Shown here: piece by piece, positions 27,882 through 35,675 of the stretch
Position numbering within the stretch: the stretch's first letter is position 1
Layout of the letters: the number at the start of each line of letters is the position of its first letter
NCBI RefSeq assembly: GCF_003046585.1
Contig: NZ_QAAE01000015.1
Location: 1 to 64,000 of the forward strand
Direction: 5' to 3'
Origin: Nitrosomonas aestuarii
GTDB lineage: Bacteria > Pseudomonadota > Gammaproteobacteria > Burkholderiales > Nitrosomonadaceae
DNA length: 64,000 nucleotides
Made by a program: the position numbers and the translations under genes
Notes under the pieces: model-generated
The model's input: only the letters and a program-made list of their open reading frames with translations
Told to the model about the DNA's origin: nothing
Database searches by the model: none

Positions 27882-30326
27882 ATGAAGTTGAAAGCGCCAG
27901 TCTACTCGATCGCTATGCTGTCATCGGCAATGCTGGCGTATGAAATTCTGCTGATGCGGCTGTTCTCCATTATTCAGTGGCATCATTTCGCTTATATGAT
28001 CATCAGCCTGGCATTGCTGGGTTTTGGCGCCAGTGGCACATTTGTATCCATTTTTCAAGCAGCCTTCAGCAAGCGATTCACAGCAGTATTCCTGATCAAT
28101 ATTATACTGTTTTCAGTCAGTAGCTTGAGTTGTTTTCTGTTGGCACAGTCGGCACCATTCAATCCAGACGAAATTCTTTGGGACAGACAGCAATCATTGC
28201 GCCTACTCGGCATTTATCTTTTACTCGCATTACCTTTTTTCTTTGCGGCCAATGCAATTGCACTGGCGTTAACCTGCTTTCACCAGTCTATTGCGCGCAT
28301 TTATGCTTTCGATCTGTTTGGCGCCGGATTGGGTTGTTTCGGCATCGTGCTATTACTCTTCATCACCATGCCATTGCACGCACTGTTGATCATCGGTTAC
28401 ATGGGTCTTACAGCTGCTGCTTTGGCAGCATGGGAATTAAAAGCAGAGAGGCGTGGCTGGATTCTTGGTGCCTTGATATTGCTCGGCTCAGGCATGGCGG
28501 TTATAGACAGCCGCAGTCAATTAAAACTATCGCCATACAAAGAATTGACACAAATGCTGCGCATCCACGGCACAGATGTAGTCAGCGAGCATTCCAGTCC
28601 CCTGGGCTTGCTCTCTGTATTGCAAAACCACGCCATCCCTTTGCGGCATGCGCCGGGTTTGAGTCTGAGTGCCACCGGCGAACCACCCGAACAAACCGGT
28701 GTTTTTACAGATGGCGGCAGTATGACGGCCATTACGCGCGAAACCGGCAATCCAGCGGATTACGCCTATCTGGATCAGGTCACATCAGCAGCACCCTACC
28801 ATCTTTTTCAACCTAAGCATGTGCTGATATTGGGCGCGGGCGGTGGCAGCAACATCCTGCAGGCACGCTATCATAGCGCGCACCAAATCGATGCAGTGGA
28901 ATTGAACCCGCAGCTCATCAGGCTGATGAGAGAAGACTATGCGGATTTCACAGGCAATCTGTTGAATACTGAGAATATAACGATTTATCAAGGTGAGGCT
29001 CGTGGATTTATCAGCGCAACCGGCAAGCAATACGATCTGATCGAAATCGCCCTGCTGGATTCGTTTGCAGCTTCCTCGGCCGGCTTGTATGCCTTGAACG
29101 AAAGCTATCTTTATACCGTCGAAGCGCTGCAAGCCATGTTGAAAAGACTGCAACCCGACGGTTATTTAGTCATTACACGCTGGATTAAATTACCGCCGCG
29201 CGATAGTTTGAAACTATTCGCTACAGCTGTCGATGCCTTAAAAAAATCTGGTTTGGAAAACCCCGGGCAACAACTCATGTTTCTGCGCAGCTGGCAAACC
29301 GGCACGTTATTGATAAAAAACGGCCCTGTCACCGTTGATGAAATCAATGCACTCAAAGCATTTGCCAGTACGCGCGCTTTCGATCTCGACTGGCACCCGG
29401 ATATTCAACCTGATGAAACCAACCGCTTCAACCGATTAGCAGAATCCTATTTTTATCAGGCTGCAGAAGCCATACTCGGTGATGAACGCGCAGCATTTTT
29501 TGATCGATATAAATTTGACCTGCAGCCGGCAACCGATGACCGTCCGTATTTCTTTCATTTTTTTAAATGGTCTGTTTTGCCTGAGATTCTTTCTCTGCGC
29601 GAAAGCGGTGGCCTGTCATTACTGGACGGCGGATATCTGGTTTTGGTCGCCACGCTTGCACAGGCAATTGTCACCAGTATCATTTTGATTCTTTTTCCTT
29701 TGTTTTTTACTGTAAAACAAACACCACCCATAAATACAATCAGTAAAGGTCACGTAATAACTTATTTTTCAGCAGTCGGGCTGGCTTTTTTATTTATTGA
29801 GATTGCATTTATTCAGAAATTCATTCTGTTTCTTCATCACCCGCTCTATGCGGTGGCACTGGTATTGGCAGCTTTCTTAGTCTTCGCCGGCCTAGGCAGC
29901 AGTTTTTCCTGGAAACTATTAAAATCATACTCTTATCAACGCGCTATCGCGCTGTCTTTAACCGGCATCATCATGCTTGGATTATTGTATATGCTGTTTT
30001 TACAAAGTATATTTGCATTTTTCATGGCGTCTGCAATCATTCTCAAAATTCCATTGACGATCCTTTTAATCGCACCACTGGCATTTTTCATGGGTATGCC
30101 TTTCCCCCTTGCACTCGCCAAACTAAGTGCAGCCGCACCGGGACTGATCCCTTGGGCATGGGGTATCAATGGATGCGCTTCTGTGGTGAGTGCTGTACTG
30201 GCGACATTACTTGCAATTGCCATCGGTTTTAATGCGGTAATTTTGCTTGCGTTACTGCTGTATGGTGTGGCCTGGTTAAGCTTTCCAGTAAAACACAGCG
30301 CAAAAAACGCTTCCCTTACCAAATAA
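27882..30326 (+). CDS. Membrane-fused spermidine-synthase-like protein
   Basis: This 814-aa protein joins about six N-terminal membrane spans, a central spermidine-synthase-type Rossmann domain (about residues 260-480; AdoMet-loop HVLILGAGGGSNILQARYH) and about seven more spans. The usual catalytic Asp-Pro segment is replaced by LIEIALLDSFAASSAGLYAL, so aminopropyl transfer is doubtful. Related membrane fusions are widespread and uncharacterised. It directly follows pcm. Substrate unknown. Confidence 0.78.
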   Translation: MKLKAPVYSIAMLSSAMLAYEILLMRLFSIIQWHHFAYMIISLALLGFGASGTFVSIFQAAFSKRFTAVFLINIILFSVSSLSCFLLAQSAPFNPDEILWDRQQSLRLLGIYLLLALPFFFAANAIALALTCFHQSIARIYAFDLFGAGLGCFGIVLLLFITMPLHALLIIGYMGLTAAALAAWELKAERRGWILGALILLGSGMAVIDSRSQLKLSPYKELTQMLRIHGTDVVSEHSSPLGLLSVLQNHAIPLRHAPGLSLSATGEPPEQTGVFTDGGSMTAITRETGNPADYAYLDQVTSAAPYHLFQPKHVLILGAGGGSNILQARYHSAHQIDAVELNPQLIRLMREDYADFTGNLLNTENITIYQGEARGFISATGKQYDLIEIALLDSFAASSAGLYALNESYLYTVEALQAMLKRLQPDGYLVITRWIKLPPRDSLKLFATAVDALKKSGLENPGQQLMFLRSWQTGTLLIKNGPVTVDEINALKAFASTRAFDLDWHPDIQPDETNRFNRLAESYFYQAAEAILGDERAAFFDRYKFDLQPATDDRPYFFHFFKWSVLPEILSLRESGGLSLLDGGYLVLVATLAQAIVTSIILILFPLFFTVKQTPPINTISKGHVITYFSAVGLAFLFIEIAFIQKFILFLHHPLYAVALVLAAFLVFAGLGSSFSWKLLKSYSYQRAIALSLTGIIMLGLLYMLFLQSIFAFFMASAIILKIPLTILLIAPLAFFMGMPFPLALAKLSAAAPGLIPWAWGINGCASVVSAVLATLLAIAIGFNAVILLALLLYGVAWLSFPVKHSAKNASLTK

Positions 30327-30503
30327 CTTGACAACTCATTTAATGATCACGTCTGACTATTGTGATAAGAATTTTTTTCCACATATTTGTATTTCCTGGC
30401 AAGCAGGGTATATAATTTTTCCGAACAATTATCAATGCCCATTTTTCGCAAACTGAACGTTTGATCGAAATCCATAGAAAAATATTCTGGAAAGGAAAAT
30501 ATT

Positions 30504-31424
30504 ATGCGTAATATTAATGTGCATTATGATCATTTGAAATGGCTCGTTCAAACGAAGTCACCGCTATGGGTAATATTACTTGTCATGGCCTGGTTATGCA
30601 CATTTGGCTCAAACCAAGTGGACGCTGCGCCGTTGCCTGCAAATTTAATAATTTCTACAAGCCCATCAACAATTTCAGGTGTTTCGAACGGACTCAGTTT
30701 TGACGAGACGGCTTCTGTATCGACAACAGGAAACGGCACACAAACAGGAACAATAACACAGACGATTGGCGGCACCAGCAGCATGACAACCATTGGCGGT
30801 GCCAATGGAATCACAATAACAGCTGGGACCAATCCTCTCACTGGATCGCTCATCGACATAGGTGATGGCTGGGAAATTCACTCGGACATTACTGGCAACT
30901 CATCTGGTGCCACATCCCCTGATTATTTCTATGATCTATTTTTTAGCCTGCAAAACCAATCGGCGACAGACAATATACAGGTAACGTTATCACTGAATTT
31001 CGACAATCATGTGGATTCCAGCGCCACGGATGCTTTTGCTGCGTCAGAAATCATATTATTTGATGGCTCCAATACCGAGTTGTTTTTTTCAGATATTGAA
31101 TCGGATACAGTAAGCGGCAATCGATTTAACAGCGCTGCCCGCACAGGTGATTTCGGTGGTGCACTCGATGATAATGGCACTTTTCAGCAAAATATAGTGC
31201 TTAATCCGGGAGATTTATTAAATTTTCATATTTTTCATAAAATTAGAGGCGGTGCTTTTACATCCAACGCTAACTATGCCGCTTCCTTGGATGCACTCGT
31301 TTCTTTTGATGCACGCAACCTAACAAACCCGCCTCCGCCTGCACCAATAACTGAGCCTGATATTCTGGCTCTACTGAGTACAGGTCTGCTTGCTGTCTTA
31401 TTCAGGCGCAAAATCAGATTCTGA
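30504..31424 (+). CDS. Exported protein with PEP-CTERM-like sorting signal
   Basis: This 306-aa protein has an N-terminal membrane or signal segment (LWVILLVMAWLCTFGSNQVD), a Thr/Ser/Gly-rich beta-type body and a C terminus of TEPDILALLSTGLLAVLFRR plus a basic tail. That end has the motif, hydrophobic span and Arg cluster of a PEP-CTERM exosortase signal, with TEP in place of PEP. It is likely processed and exported to the surface or matrix. AAAGGAAA precedes the ATG. Specific function unknown. Confidence 0.7.
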   Translation: MRNINVHYDHLKWLVQTKSPLWVILLVMAWLCTFGSNQVDAAPLPANLIISTSPSTISGVSNGLSFDETASVSTTGNGTQTGTITQTIGGTSSMTTIGGANGITITAGTNPLTGSLIDIGDGWEIHSDITGNSSGATSPDYFYDLFFSLQNQSATDNIQVTLSLNFDNHVDSSATDAFAASEIILFDGSNTELFFSDIESDTVSGNRFNSAARTGDFGGALDDNGTFQQNIVLNPGDLLNFHIFHKIRGGAFTSNANYAASLDALVSFDARNLTNPPPPAPITEPDILALLSTGLLAVLFRRKIRF

Positions 31425-31515
31425 CTGCTGTATAGAAGTGTATCGGTATAAAAACCATTGATTTCTTTATATCGACTGAACACTTTCGTGTGTAACTAAC
31501 CAAGAAGGAGCTAAC

Positions 31516-32142
31516 ATGGTATCTCATCATTCCCACCGTTTTATTTTATCCGTTGCAATTGCTGTTTCACTATTTTTCGGTGTACTTACAAGCAATAAAG
31601 CACAGGCATGCAGTGCCGAACCTCTGATAGGCAGCATGTGTGTTTTTGCCGGAAACTTCGCACCACGCGGGTGGGCGTTTGCCAATGGTCAGTTACTTCC
31701 TATTTCCCAGAATCAGGCGCTGTTCTCGATCCTGGGAACAAGTTACGGCGGTGACGGCAGAAACACTTTTGCATTACCGGATACGAGAGGGCGTTCAGTC
31801 ATCGGTGCAGGACATGGGCCCGGTTTATCAGACTATAGACTGGGGCAGCAAGACGGCGTTGAAACAGTCACGCTCACTCAGGCGCAACTCCCTGTTATCA
31901 CACCAACGGTAACTGTCCATGCACAAAGTGGCGCAGGCAACAGTGCTGACCCAACTAATACTGTCTGGAGCGTACTCAGCCGCCAGAATATTTATTCGAA
32001 TGCGGCACCGAATGTCACCATGAATCCCTCGGCTGTCACTGTCAATGCGTTTGGCGAAGGACAGAGCCATGAAAATCGCCCACCATATGTTGCCATGAAC
32101 TGGATTATCGCGTTGCAGGGTATTTTCCCTTCACGTAATTAG
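31516..32142 (+). CDS. Secreted phage-tail-collar (MdpB-type) domain protein
   Basis: This 208-aa protein has a signal peptide (ending SNKAQAC) followed by a tail-collar domain: IGSMCVFAGNFAPRGWAFAN, GQLLPISQNQALFSILGTSY, FALPDTRGRSVIGAG and a closing RPPYVAMNWIIALQGIFPSR. Such proteins occur outside prophages as secreted or surface proteins, and no phage genes are nearby. An AAGGAGC site lies 7 nt before the ATG. Role unknown, possibly surface binding. Confidence 0.82.
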   Translation: MVSHHSHRFILSVAIAVSLFFGVLTSNKAQACSAEPLIGSMCVFAGNFAPRGWAFANGQLLPISQNQALFSILGTSYGGDGRNTFALPDTRGRSVIGAGHGPGLSDYRLGQQDGVETVTLTQAQLPVITPTVTVHAQSGAGNSADPTNTVWSVLSRQNIYSNAAPNVTMNPSAVTVNAFGEGQSHENRPPYVAMNWIIALQGIFPSRN

Positions 32143-32194
32143 ATTTACGTGTATATTTTTCCACATCAATAGGTTGCTACGTGAAATACACAAT

Positions 32195-33148
32195 ATGATA
32201 TATGTGGCAGTCTTCTTTCTTGTATTTGGGGTATCCGCACTATGCGCGCAACCCCAAATCGATACCCGTAAAGAACTGGCAGCGGCACAACAGTGGTTCG
32301 CTGATGGGGAATATCAACAGGCCTACGAAGCATTTCACTTCCATGCACAGGAAAAACAAAATCCCCTGGCCCAGTTCACCCTGGGGCTTTTTTATCAACA
32401 AGGCTGGGGAATAGAAGTTGATTTAAAAAAAGCATGCCGCTGGTTCGAAAGCGCAGCCGAAGGAGGCATTCCCACTGCCAATCACCTTTTTGCCCAGTGC
32501 CTGCAAAATGGCACACATCAACCTGCAGATTTTACATCGGCCATACACTGGTATCAGAATGCAGCCGATCTGGGGCATATCATTTCATGGTGTTCAATTG
32601 CAGAGTTAACCATGCAGGGCAAAGGCATACCCAAAAACCCGCATAAAGCACTGGAACAGTGCAGGCAGGCTGCGCTTACAGGCTCAACACCAGCGCAAAT
32701 ACAAATGGGGAAATTTTATTTACATGGTGATACGTCTATTCAGGATCCGCGTCAAGCAGCTGCCTGGTTCAGCTACGCAGCTAACAGCGGATCTTTAGAG
32801 GCGTGCTATCACCTCGGTGTTATTAATCTGAATGATTTTAATGATGTGACACGCGCATTAAATTGGTTTGAAACAGCTGCCAGTCAGGGATATTTGTCCG
32901 CCTACTTTCCAACTGCTCAATTATACTTCAATGCACCAGTGTCGGATGAAACAAAATTGCCAACCGCAGCCAATCTGGCTAAAGCCTATTTATGGCTATC
33001 CGCCACCAGACAGTTATCAAAAGATAAAAAAGAACTACGCGACACGGAAAGAATGCTTAAAAAAATTGAACAAATTATGCCAGCAAGCTGGAAAAAAGAT
33101 CTGGACCAGAAAGTATTCGAGCATTTGTCAGCGTTTCATCAGAATTGA
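32195..33148 (+). CDS. Sel1-like repeat protein, exported
   Basis: The chosen ATG gives a signal peptide (MIYVAVFFLVFGVSALCAQ); a TTG at 32174 would add seven residues. The 317-aa protein is made of about five Sel1/TPR units, such as AQFTLGLFYQQGWGIEVDLK with KACRWFESAAEGG, and QAAAWFSYAANSGS. These are protein-interaction scaffolds. It is predicted periplasmic; the partner is unknown. It starts 53 nt after the collar-domain gene. Confidence 0.8.
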   Translation: MIYVAVFFLVFGVSALCAQPQIDTRKELAAAQQWFADGEYQQAYEAFHFHAQEKQNPLAQFTLGLFYQQGWGIEVDLKKACRWFESAAEGGIPTANHLFAQCLQNGTHQPADFTSAIHWYQNAADLGHIISWCSIAELTMQGKGIPKNPHKALEQCRQAALTGSTPAQIQMGKFYLHGDTSIQDPRQAAAWFSYAANSGSLEACYHLGVINLNDFNDVTRALNWFETAASQGYLSAYFPTAQLYFNAPVSDETKLPTAANLAKAYLWLSATRQLSKDKKELRDTERMLKKIEQIMPASWKKDLDQKVFEHLSAFHQN

Positions 33149-33330
33149 ATCGAATGCAGACATTGACCGACAAGCTACCTTTTTCACATTTCTCGCTGTA
33201 TAAGAATTCTAAGGCCGCACAGATTCAGGTAGAATGAGACAGTAATGTTCGGTGGTGGGCCAGGTCGAACATTCAACAAATGCGGCATCAATTAAATCGC
33301 ATTGAAAATTATAAACGGAGGTAAACTTTG

Positions 33331-33522
33331 ATGAATTATAAAAATGGTATTTGTGTTATCGGACTAAGTATCGCTTTGATAGGTTGTGGTGATGATACAC
33401 CCACAGTCAATTCGATCAACTGCTCCCCACCTGGTATGGAAAGAGTGCTGCCGGGTTTCACTAACGAAACTGACCGCCAGGCATTCATTGATGCATGCAA
33501 ATCTTTCGCCGGACAAGAATAA
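33331..33522 (+). CDS. Small lipoprotein (63 aa), possibly TrbK-like
   Basis: AAACGGAGGTAAAC precedes the ATG, a strong ribosome-binding site. The protein has a signal with lipobox (GLSIALIGCG) and a short mature part, VNSINCSPPGMERVLPGF then NETDRQAFIDACKSF. The pattern of two cysteines and an RQAFIDAC-like end recalls TrbK-type entry-exclusion lipoproteins of conjugative plasmids (recollection, weak). No other conjugation gene is present. Confidence 0.55.
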   Translation: MNYKNGICVIGLSIALIGCGDDTPTVNSINCSPPGMERVLPGFTNETDRQAFIDACKSFAGQE

Positions 33523-33827
33523 AATCAAGTCATCATACGCACTTTTTTGATGTAAACATAAAAAAACGAAACGACTGAAATAAAAATACTGGCCCGATAT
33601 TCCTACAATTCACTGACTTTGGTTATTCGTCAGTCGCTGGTTGGCTTTATCTGCTGACACCTTATCTTAACTCAAGGCATATACCGCTTATTTTCCGGCA
33701 CGTCTTCTCAATACTGCTACCCATCACGACACCAGCGCCAACACTCACACCTGATCCTTCTTTCCATGATTCAAGTCACGTAAGTGAGCAATGCGCAAAA
33801 TATATGCGCACAAGGGACTAATGACTG
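33523..33827. other. Non-coding flank of the tandem duplication
   Basis: 305 bp with no credible gene. A small inverted repeat TGCGCA-AAATATA-TGCGCA lies near 33788-33806. It is downstream of the minus-strand terminator at 33896-33921 and may simply be spacer. Confidence 0.4.
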
Positions 33828-33895
33828 TTTAAAAATTGATTGCTTTTTATCGTCACGCTGAAATCCAAACGTTGAAAATTATCATGGGTTGACAC

Positions 33896-33921
33896 AAAAA
33901 CACCGGTCTTTGGACCGGTGT
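33896..33921 (-). terminator. Rho-independent-type terminator, unit 1
   Basis: On the minus strand ACACCGGTC, loop CAAA, GACCGGTGT, then TTTT forms a perfect 9-bp stem with a short T-run. In unit 2 the corresponding stem keeps all nine pairs in minus-strand RNA through two U-G wobbles, whereas plus-strand RNA would have two A-C mismatches. This points to function in a leftward transcript. Confidence 0.6.
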
Positions 33922-33963
33922 AAATATTCAACTACCCCTTCGGGTTGTTAGGGTAATTGATTC

Positions 33964-34109
33964 TAACTGATGTTGAAAACCATGTGCGTTGTTGATGCGG
34001 TGCTGACAAACAGGTTCAAAATGCTATTTATTGTGCATACACTTCGCCTTCTCGCCTGTTTTAACCTTGCATCACTCGCCTTAAAAAAGGTTGTTCAACA
34101 GTCTGCTTA
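33964..34109. repeat. Dispersed inverted-repeat-ended element, copy B
   Basis: This is the same family as 26678-26822. The left end is TAACTGATGTTGAAAACC and the right end reversed is TAAGCAGACTGTTGAACAAC. It lies just downstream of the 25-codon gene's stop on the minus strand, so it would form part of that gene's 3' untranslated RNA. Confidence 0.6.
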
Positions 34110-34125
34110 GTACTTTTATTATTTA

Positions 34126-34203
34126 TTATACAAATGATTCCAATATAAGAAACATAGCCAAAATAAAAATAACAACGTAGGAAGAAGCATGTAATTTTTC
34201 CAT
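34126..34203 (-). CDS. 25-aa single-span hydrophobic peptide, copy 1
   Basis: Minus-strand ATG at 34203 has GGAG seven nt upstream and ends in TAA. The peptide starts MEKLHASSY, has a hydrophobic core (VVIFILAMFLIL) of one membrane span and ends ESFV. Copy 2 (34987-35064) differs by a single base (Val10 to Ala), and this is the most conserved part of the duplicated unit. Size, single span, tandem copies and structured flanks recall type I toxin peptides such as Ibs or Ldr. A regulatory or membrane-complex small protein is equally possible. Toxicity is not shown. Confidence 0.55.
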   Translation of the reverse strand: MEKLHASSYVVIFILAMFLILESFV

Positions 34204-34260
34204 TATTTTTCTCCAAATTAAAAAAATGTTTATCAAATGTGTTTTCATGAGACTGGCTAC

Positions 34261-34376
34261 TTCACAAATAGTTCACAATAACTTCACAAAAACTTCACAA
34301 GAATTATAACACAAACTTTAAACTACTTTACAGAAACTTCACAGAAACTTCACAGAAACTTCACAGAAACTTCACA
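34261..34376 (-). promoter_or_regulatory. 11-bp-phased TGTGAA array, unit 1
   Basis: TTCACA (TGTGAA on the minus strand) occurs at 34261, 34272, 34283, 34294, 34338, 34349, 34360 and 34371, with TTTACA at 34327. All fall on one 11-bp grid; two grid positions (34305, 34316) are degenerate. The array lies 58 bp upstream of the peptide start. About one helical turn per unit with AT-rich spacers is the architecture of tandem sites for OmpR/PhoB-type regulators. No clear sigma-70 promoter was found between array and gene. Confidence 0.6.
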
Positions 34377-34757
34377 GGCAATATAGCACAAACTTTAATT
34401 TGAATTGACTCATCTCAAAATCGATAATCATCTCTTCTGCAACGCTGCTTTCACGTCCGCATGCTTCAATTCAGTACAACAGAATAAACCCATCACGAGA
34501 TTAATAGCTATTGTGAAACATTTCAAAAACGCTGCATCCAAATTGTCTGTATCCTGCGGCCTCAAATTACAGGTAATATTTCATCATGTTGGGAAAATCA
34601 GGTAAGAACGCATCAGATTAAAATACTTGTCCGTGTTTCTCTGGAAAAGGTGAGGCTTACGCGAAGTAAAAAAACTTTATCTAATGATCTTTTAAAAATG
34701 ATCACTTTTGGCCGTCACGCCGAAATCCAAACGTTGAAAATTTTCTTGAGTTGACAC

Positions 34758-34783
34758 AAAAACACCGGCCTCTGAACCGGTGT
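34758..34783 (-). terminator. Rho-independent-type terminator, unit 2
   Basis: Minus-strand ACACCGGTT, loop CAGA, GGCCGGTGT, then TTTT. The two changes relative to unit 1 give U-G wobble pairs, so the 9-bp stem is retained in leftward RNA only. Confidence 0.58.
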
Positions 34784-34824
34784 AAATATTCAATTATCCC
34801 TTCTAATTTTTAGGGGAACTGATT

Positions 34825-34970
34825 CCAAGCGATGTTGAAAACCATGTGCGTTGTTGATGCGGTGCTGACAAACAGGTTCAAAATGCTATTTATTGTGCAT
34901 AAACTCCGCTTTTAGCCTGTTTTAACTTTGCATCACTCGCCTTAAAAAAGGTTGTTCAACAGTCTGCTTA
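34825..34970. repeat. Dispersed inverted-repeat-ended element, copy C
   Basis: Third copy of the 145-bp family, carried by duplication unit 2. The interior reads CTCCGCTTTTAGCCTGTTT, where copy A has CTCCGCTTTCCGCCTGTTT. The outer left end has decayed more than the right end, AGTCTGCTTA. Confidence 0.6.
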
Positions 34971-34986
34971 GTACTTTTATTATTTA

Positions 34987-35064
34987 TTATACAAATGATT
35001 CCAATATAAGAAACATAGCCAAAATAAAAATAACAGCGTAGGAAGAAGCATGTAATTTTTCCAT
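34987..35064 (-). CDS. 25-aa single-span hydrophobic peptide, copy 2
   Basis: This is the same peptide as 34126-34203 with one base change (Val10 to Ala), which keeps the hydrophobic span. The Shine-Dalgarno GGAG and seven-nt spacing are identical. The region between array and start differs from copy 1 only in the length of an A-run. Retention of two near-identical copies within more diverged flanks suggests selection or gene conversion. Confidence 0.55.
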   Translation of the reverse strand: MEKLHASSYAVIFILAMFLILESFV

Positions 35065-35120
35065 TATTTTTCTCCAAATTAAAAAATGTTTATCAAATGT
35101 GTTTTCATGAGACTGGCTAC

Positions 35121-35225
35121 TTCACAAATAGTTCACAATAACTTCACAAAAACTTCACAGGCATTGTAACACAAGCTTTAAGTTACTTCACAGAAACTTC
35201 ACACAAAATTTACAGAAACTTCACA
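35121..35225 (-). promoter_or_regulatory. 11-bp-phased TGTGAA array, unit 2
   Basis: TTCACA at 35121, 35132, 35143, 35154, 35187, 35198 and 35220 plus TTTACA at 35209 fall on one 11-bp grid with the same two degenerate positions (35165, 35176) as unit 1. There are ten periods here against eleven in unit 1, so a whole unit was gained or lost without breaking phase. Confidence 0.6.
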
Positions 35226-35585
35226 GGCAATTTAGTACAAACCTTAATTTGGATTGATTCATCTCAAAATCGATAATCATCTCTTCTGCAATGCTGCTTT
35301 CACGGCCGCATGCTTCAATTCAGTACAACAGAATAAACCCGTCACGAGATTAATAACTATTGTGAAACATTTCAAAAACGCTGCATCCAAATTGTCCGTA
35401 TCCTGCAGCCTCAAATTACGGGTAATATTTCATCATATTGGGAAAATCAGGTAAGAACGCATCAGATTAAAATACTTGTCTGTGTTTCTCTGGAAAAGGT
35501 GAGGCTTACGCGAAGTAAAAAAACTTTATTCCGAATTTTCAATTGGAAAAGGCTGCATTTAACGCAACCGGCGATTATCAATAAA

Positions 35586-35610
35586 AAACCCGCAGTAGAT
35601 CTGCGGGTTT
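35586..35610 (-). terminator. Terminator of the beta-helix protein gene
   Basis: AAACCCGCAG, loop TAGAT, CTGCGGGTTT is a perfect 10-bp stem with A/T runs on both sides, so it can act in both directions. It lies 65 nt downstream of the stop at 35676 (minus strand). Confidence 0.75.
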
Positions 35611-35675
35611 TAATCACACTCCTGCCTTTCATTTTAATAACAGGTAATTAAAAAATGTAATATACCATCTGCAGT

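Larger units (their letters stand above)
33828..34681. repeat. Tandem duplication, unit 1 (about 855 bp)
   Basis: This unit is directly followed by a second copy at 34690-35530; matching landmarks are offset by 862 bp on the left and 849 bp on the right. Within the unit, about 210 bp around the 25-codon peptide gene (34086-34300) differ from copy 2 by one substitution and one indel, while the 230 bp to the left differ at about 25 positions. No conventional gene fits. Both units carry the same ordered parts on the minus strand: TGTGAA array, peptide gene, inverted-repeat-ended element, terminator. Confidence 0.85.
34690..35530. repeat. Tandem duplication, unit 2 (about 840 bp)
   Basis: This is the second copy of the unit at 33828-34681. 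It has one fewer 11-bp array period, which explains why the offset falls from 860 to 849 across the array. The right end stops after AAAAAAACTTTAT, where both copies diverge into unique sequence. Frames of 66 codons on the plus strand (34405-34605, 35254-35454) lack a ribosome-binding site and begin with TTG, so they are not called. Confidence 0.85.

Noticed and set aside
31516..32142. Prophage remnant suggested by the tail-collar domain
   Set aside because: The protein has a signal peptide and no other phage genes are nearby; secreted collar-domain proteins are common outside phages.
34321..34377. Possible CRISPR-like repeats in the TTCACAGAAAC run
   Set aside because: The period is 11 bp with no unique spacers, so it is a phased motif array or microsatellite, not CRISPR.
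34405..35454. Paired 66-codon plus-strand frames (34405-34605 and 35254-35454) in the tandem units
   Set aside because: Both begin with TTG and have no ribosome-binding site. Differences between the copies are mostly amino-acid-changing, so there is no sign of purifying selection on this frame.
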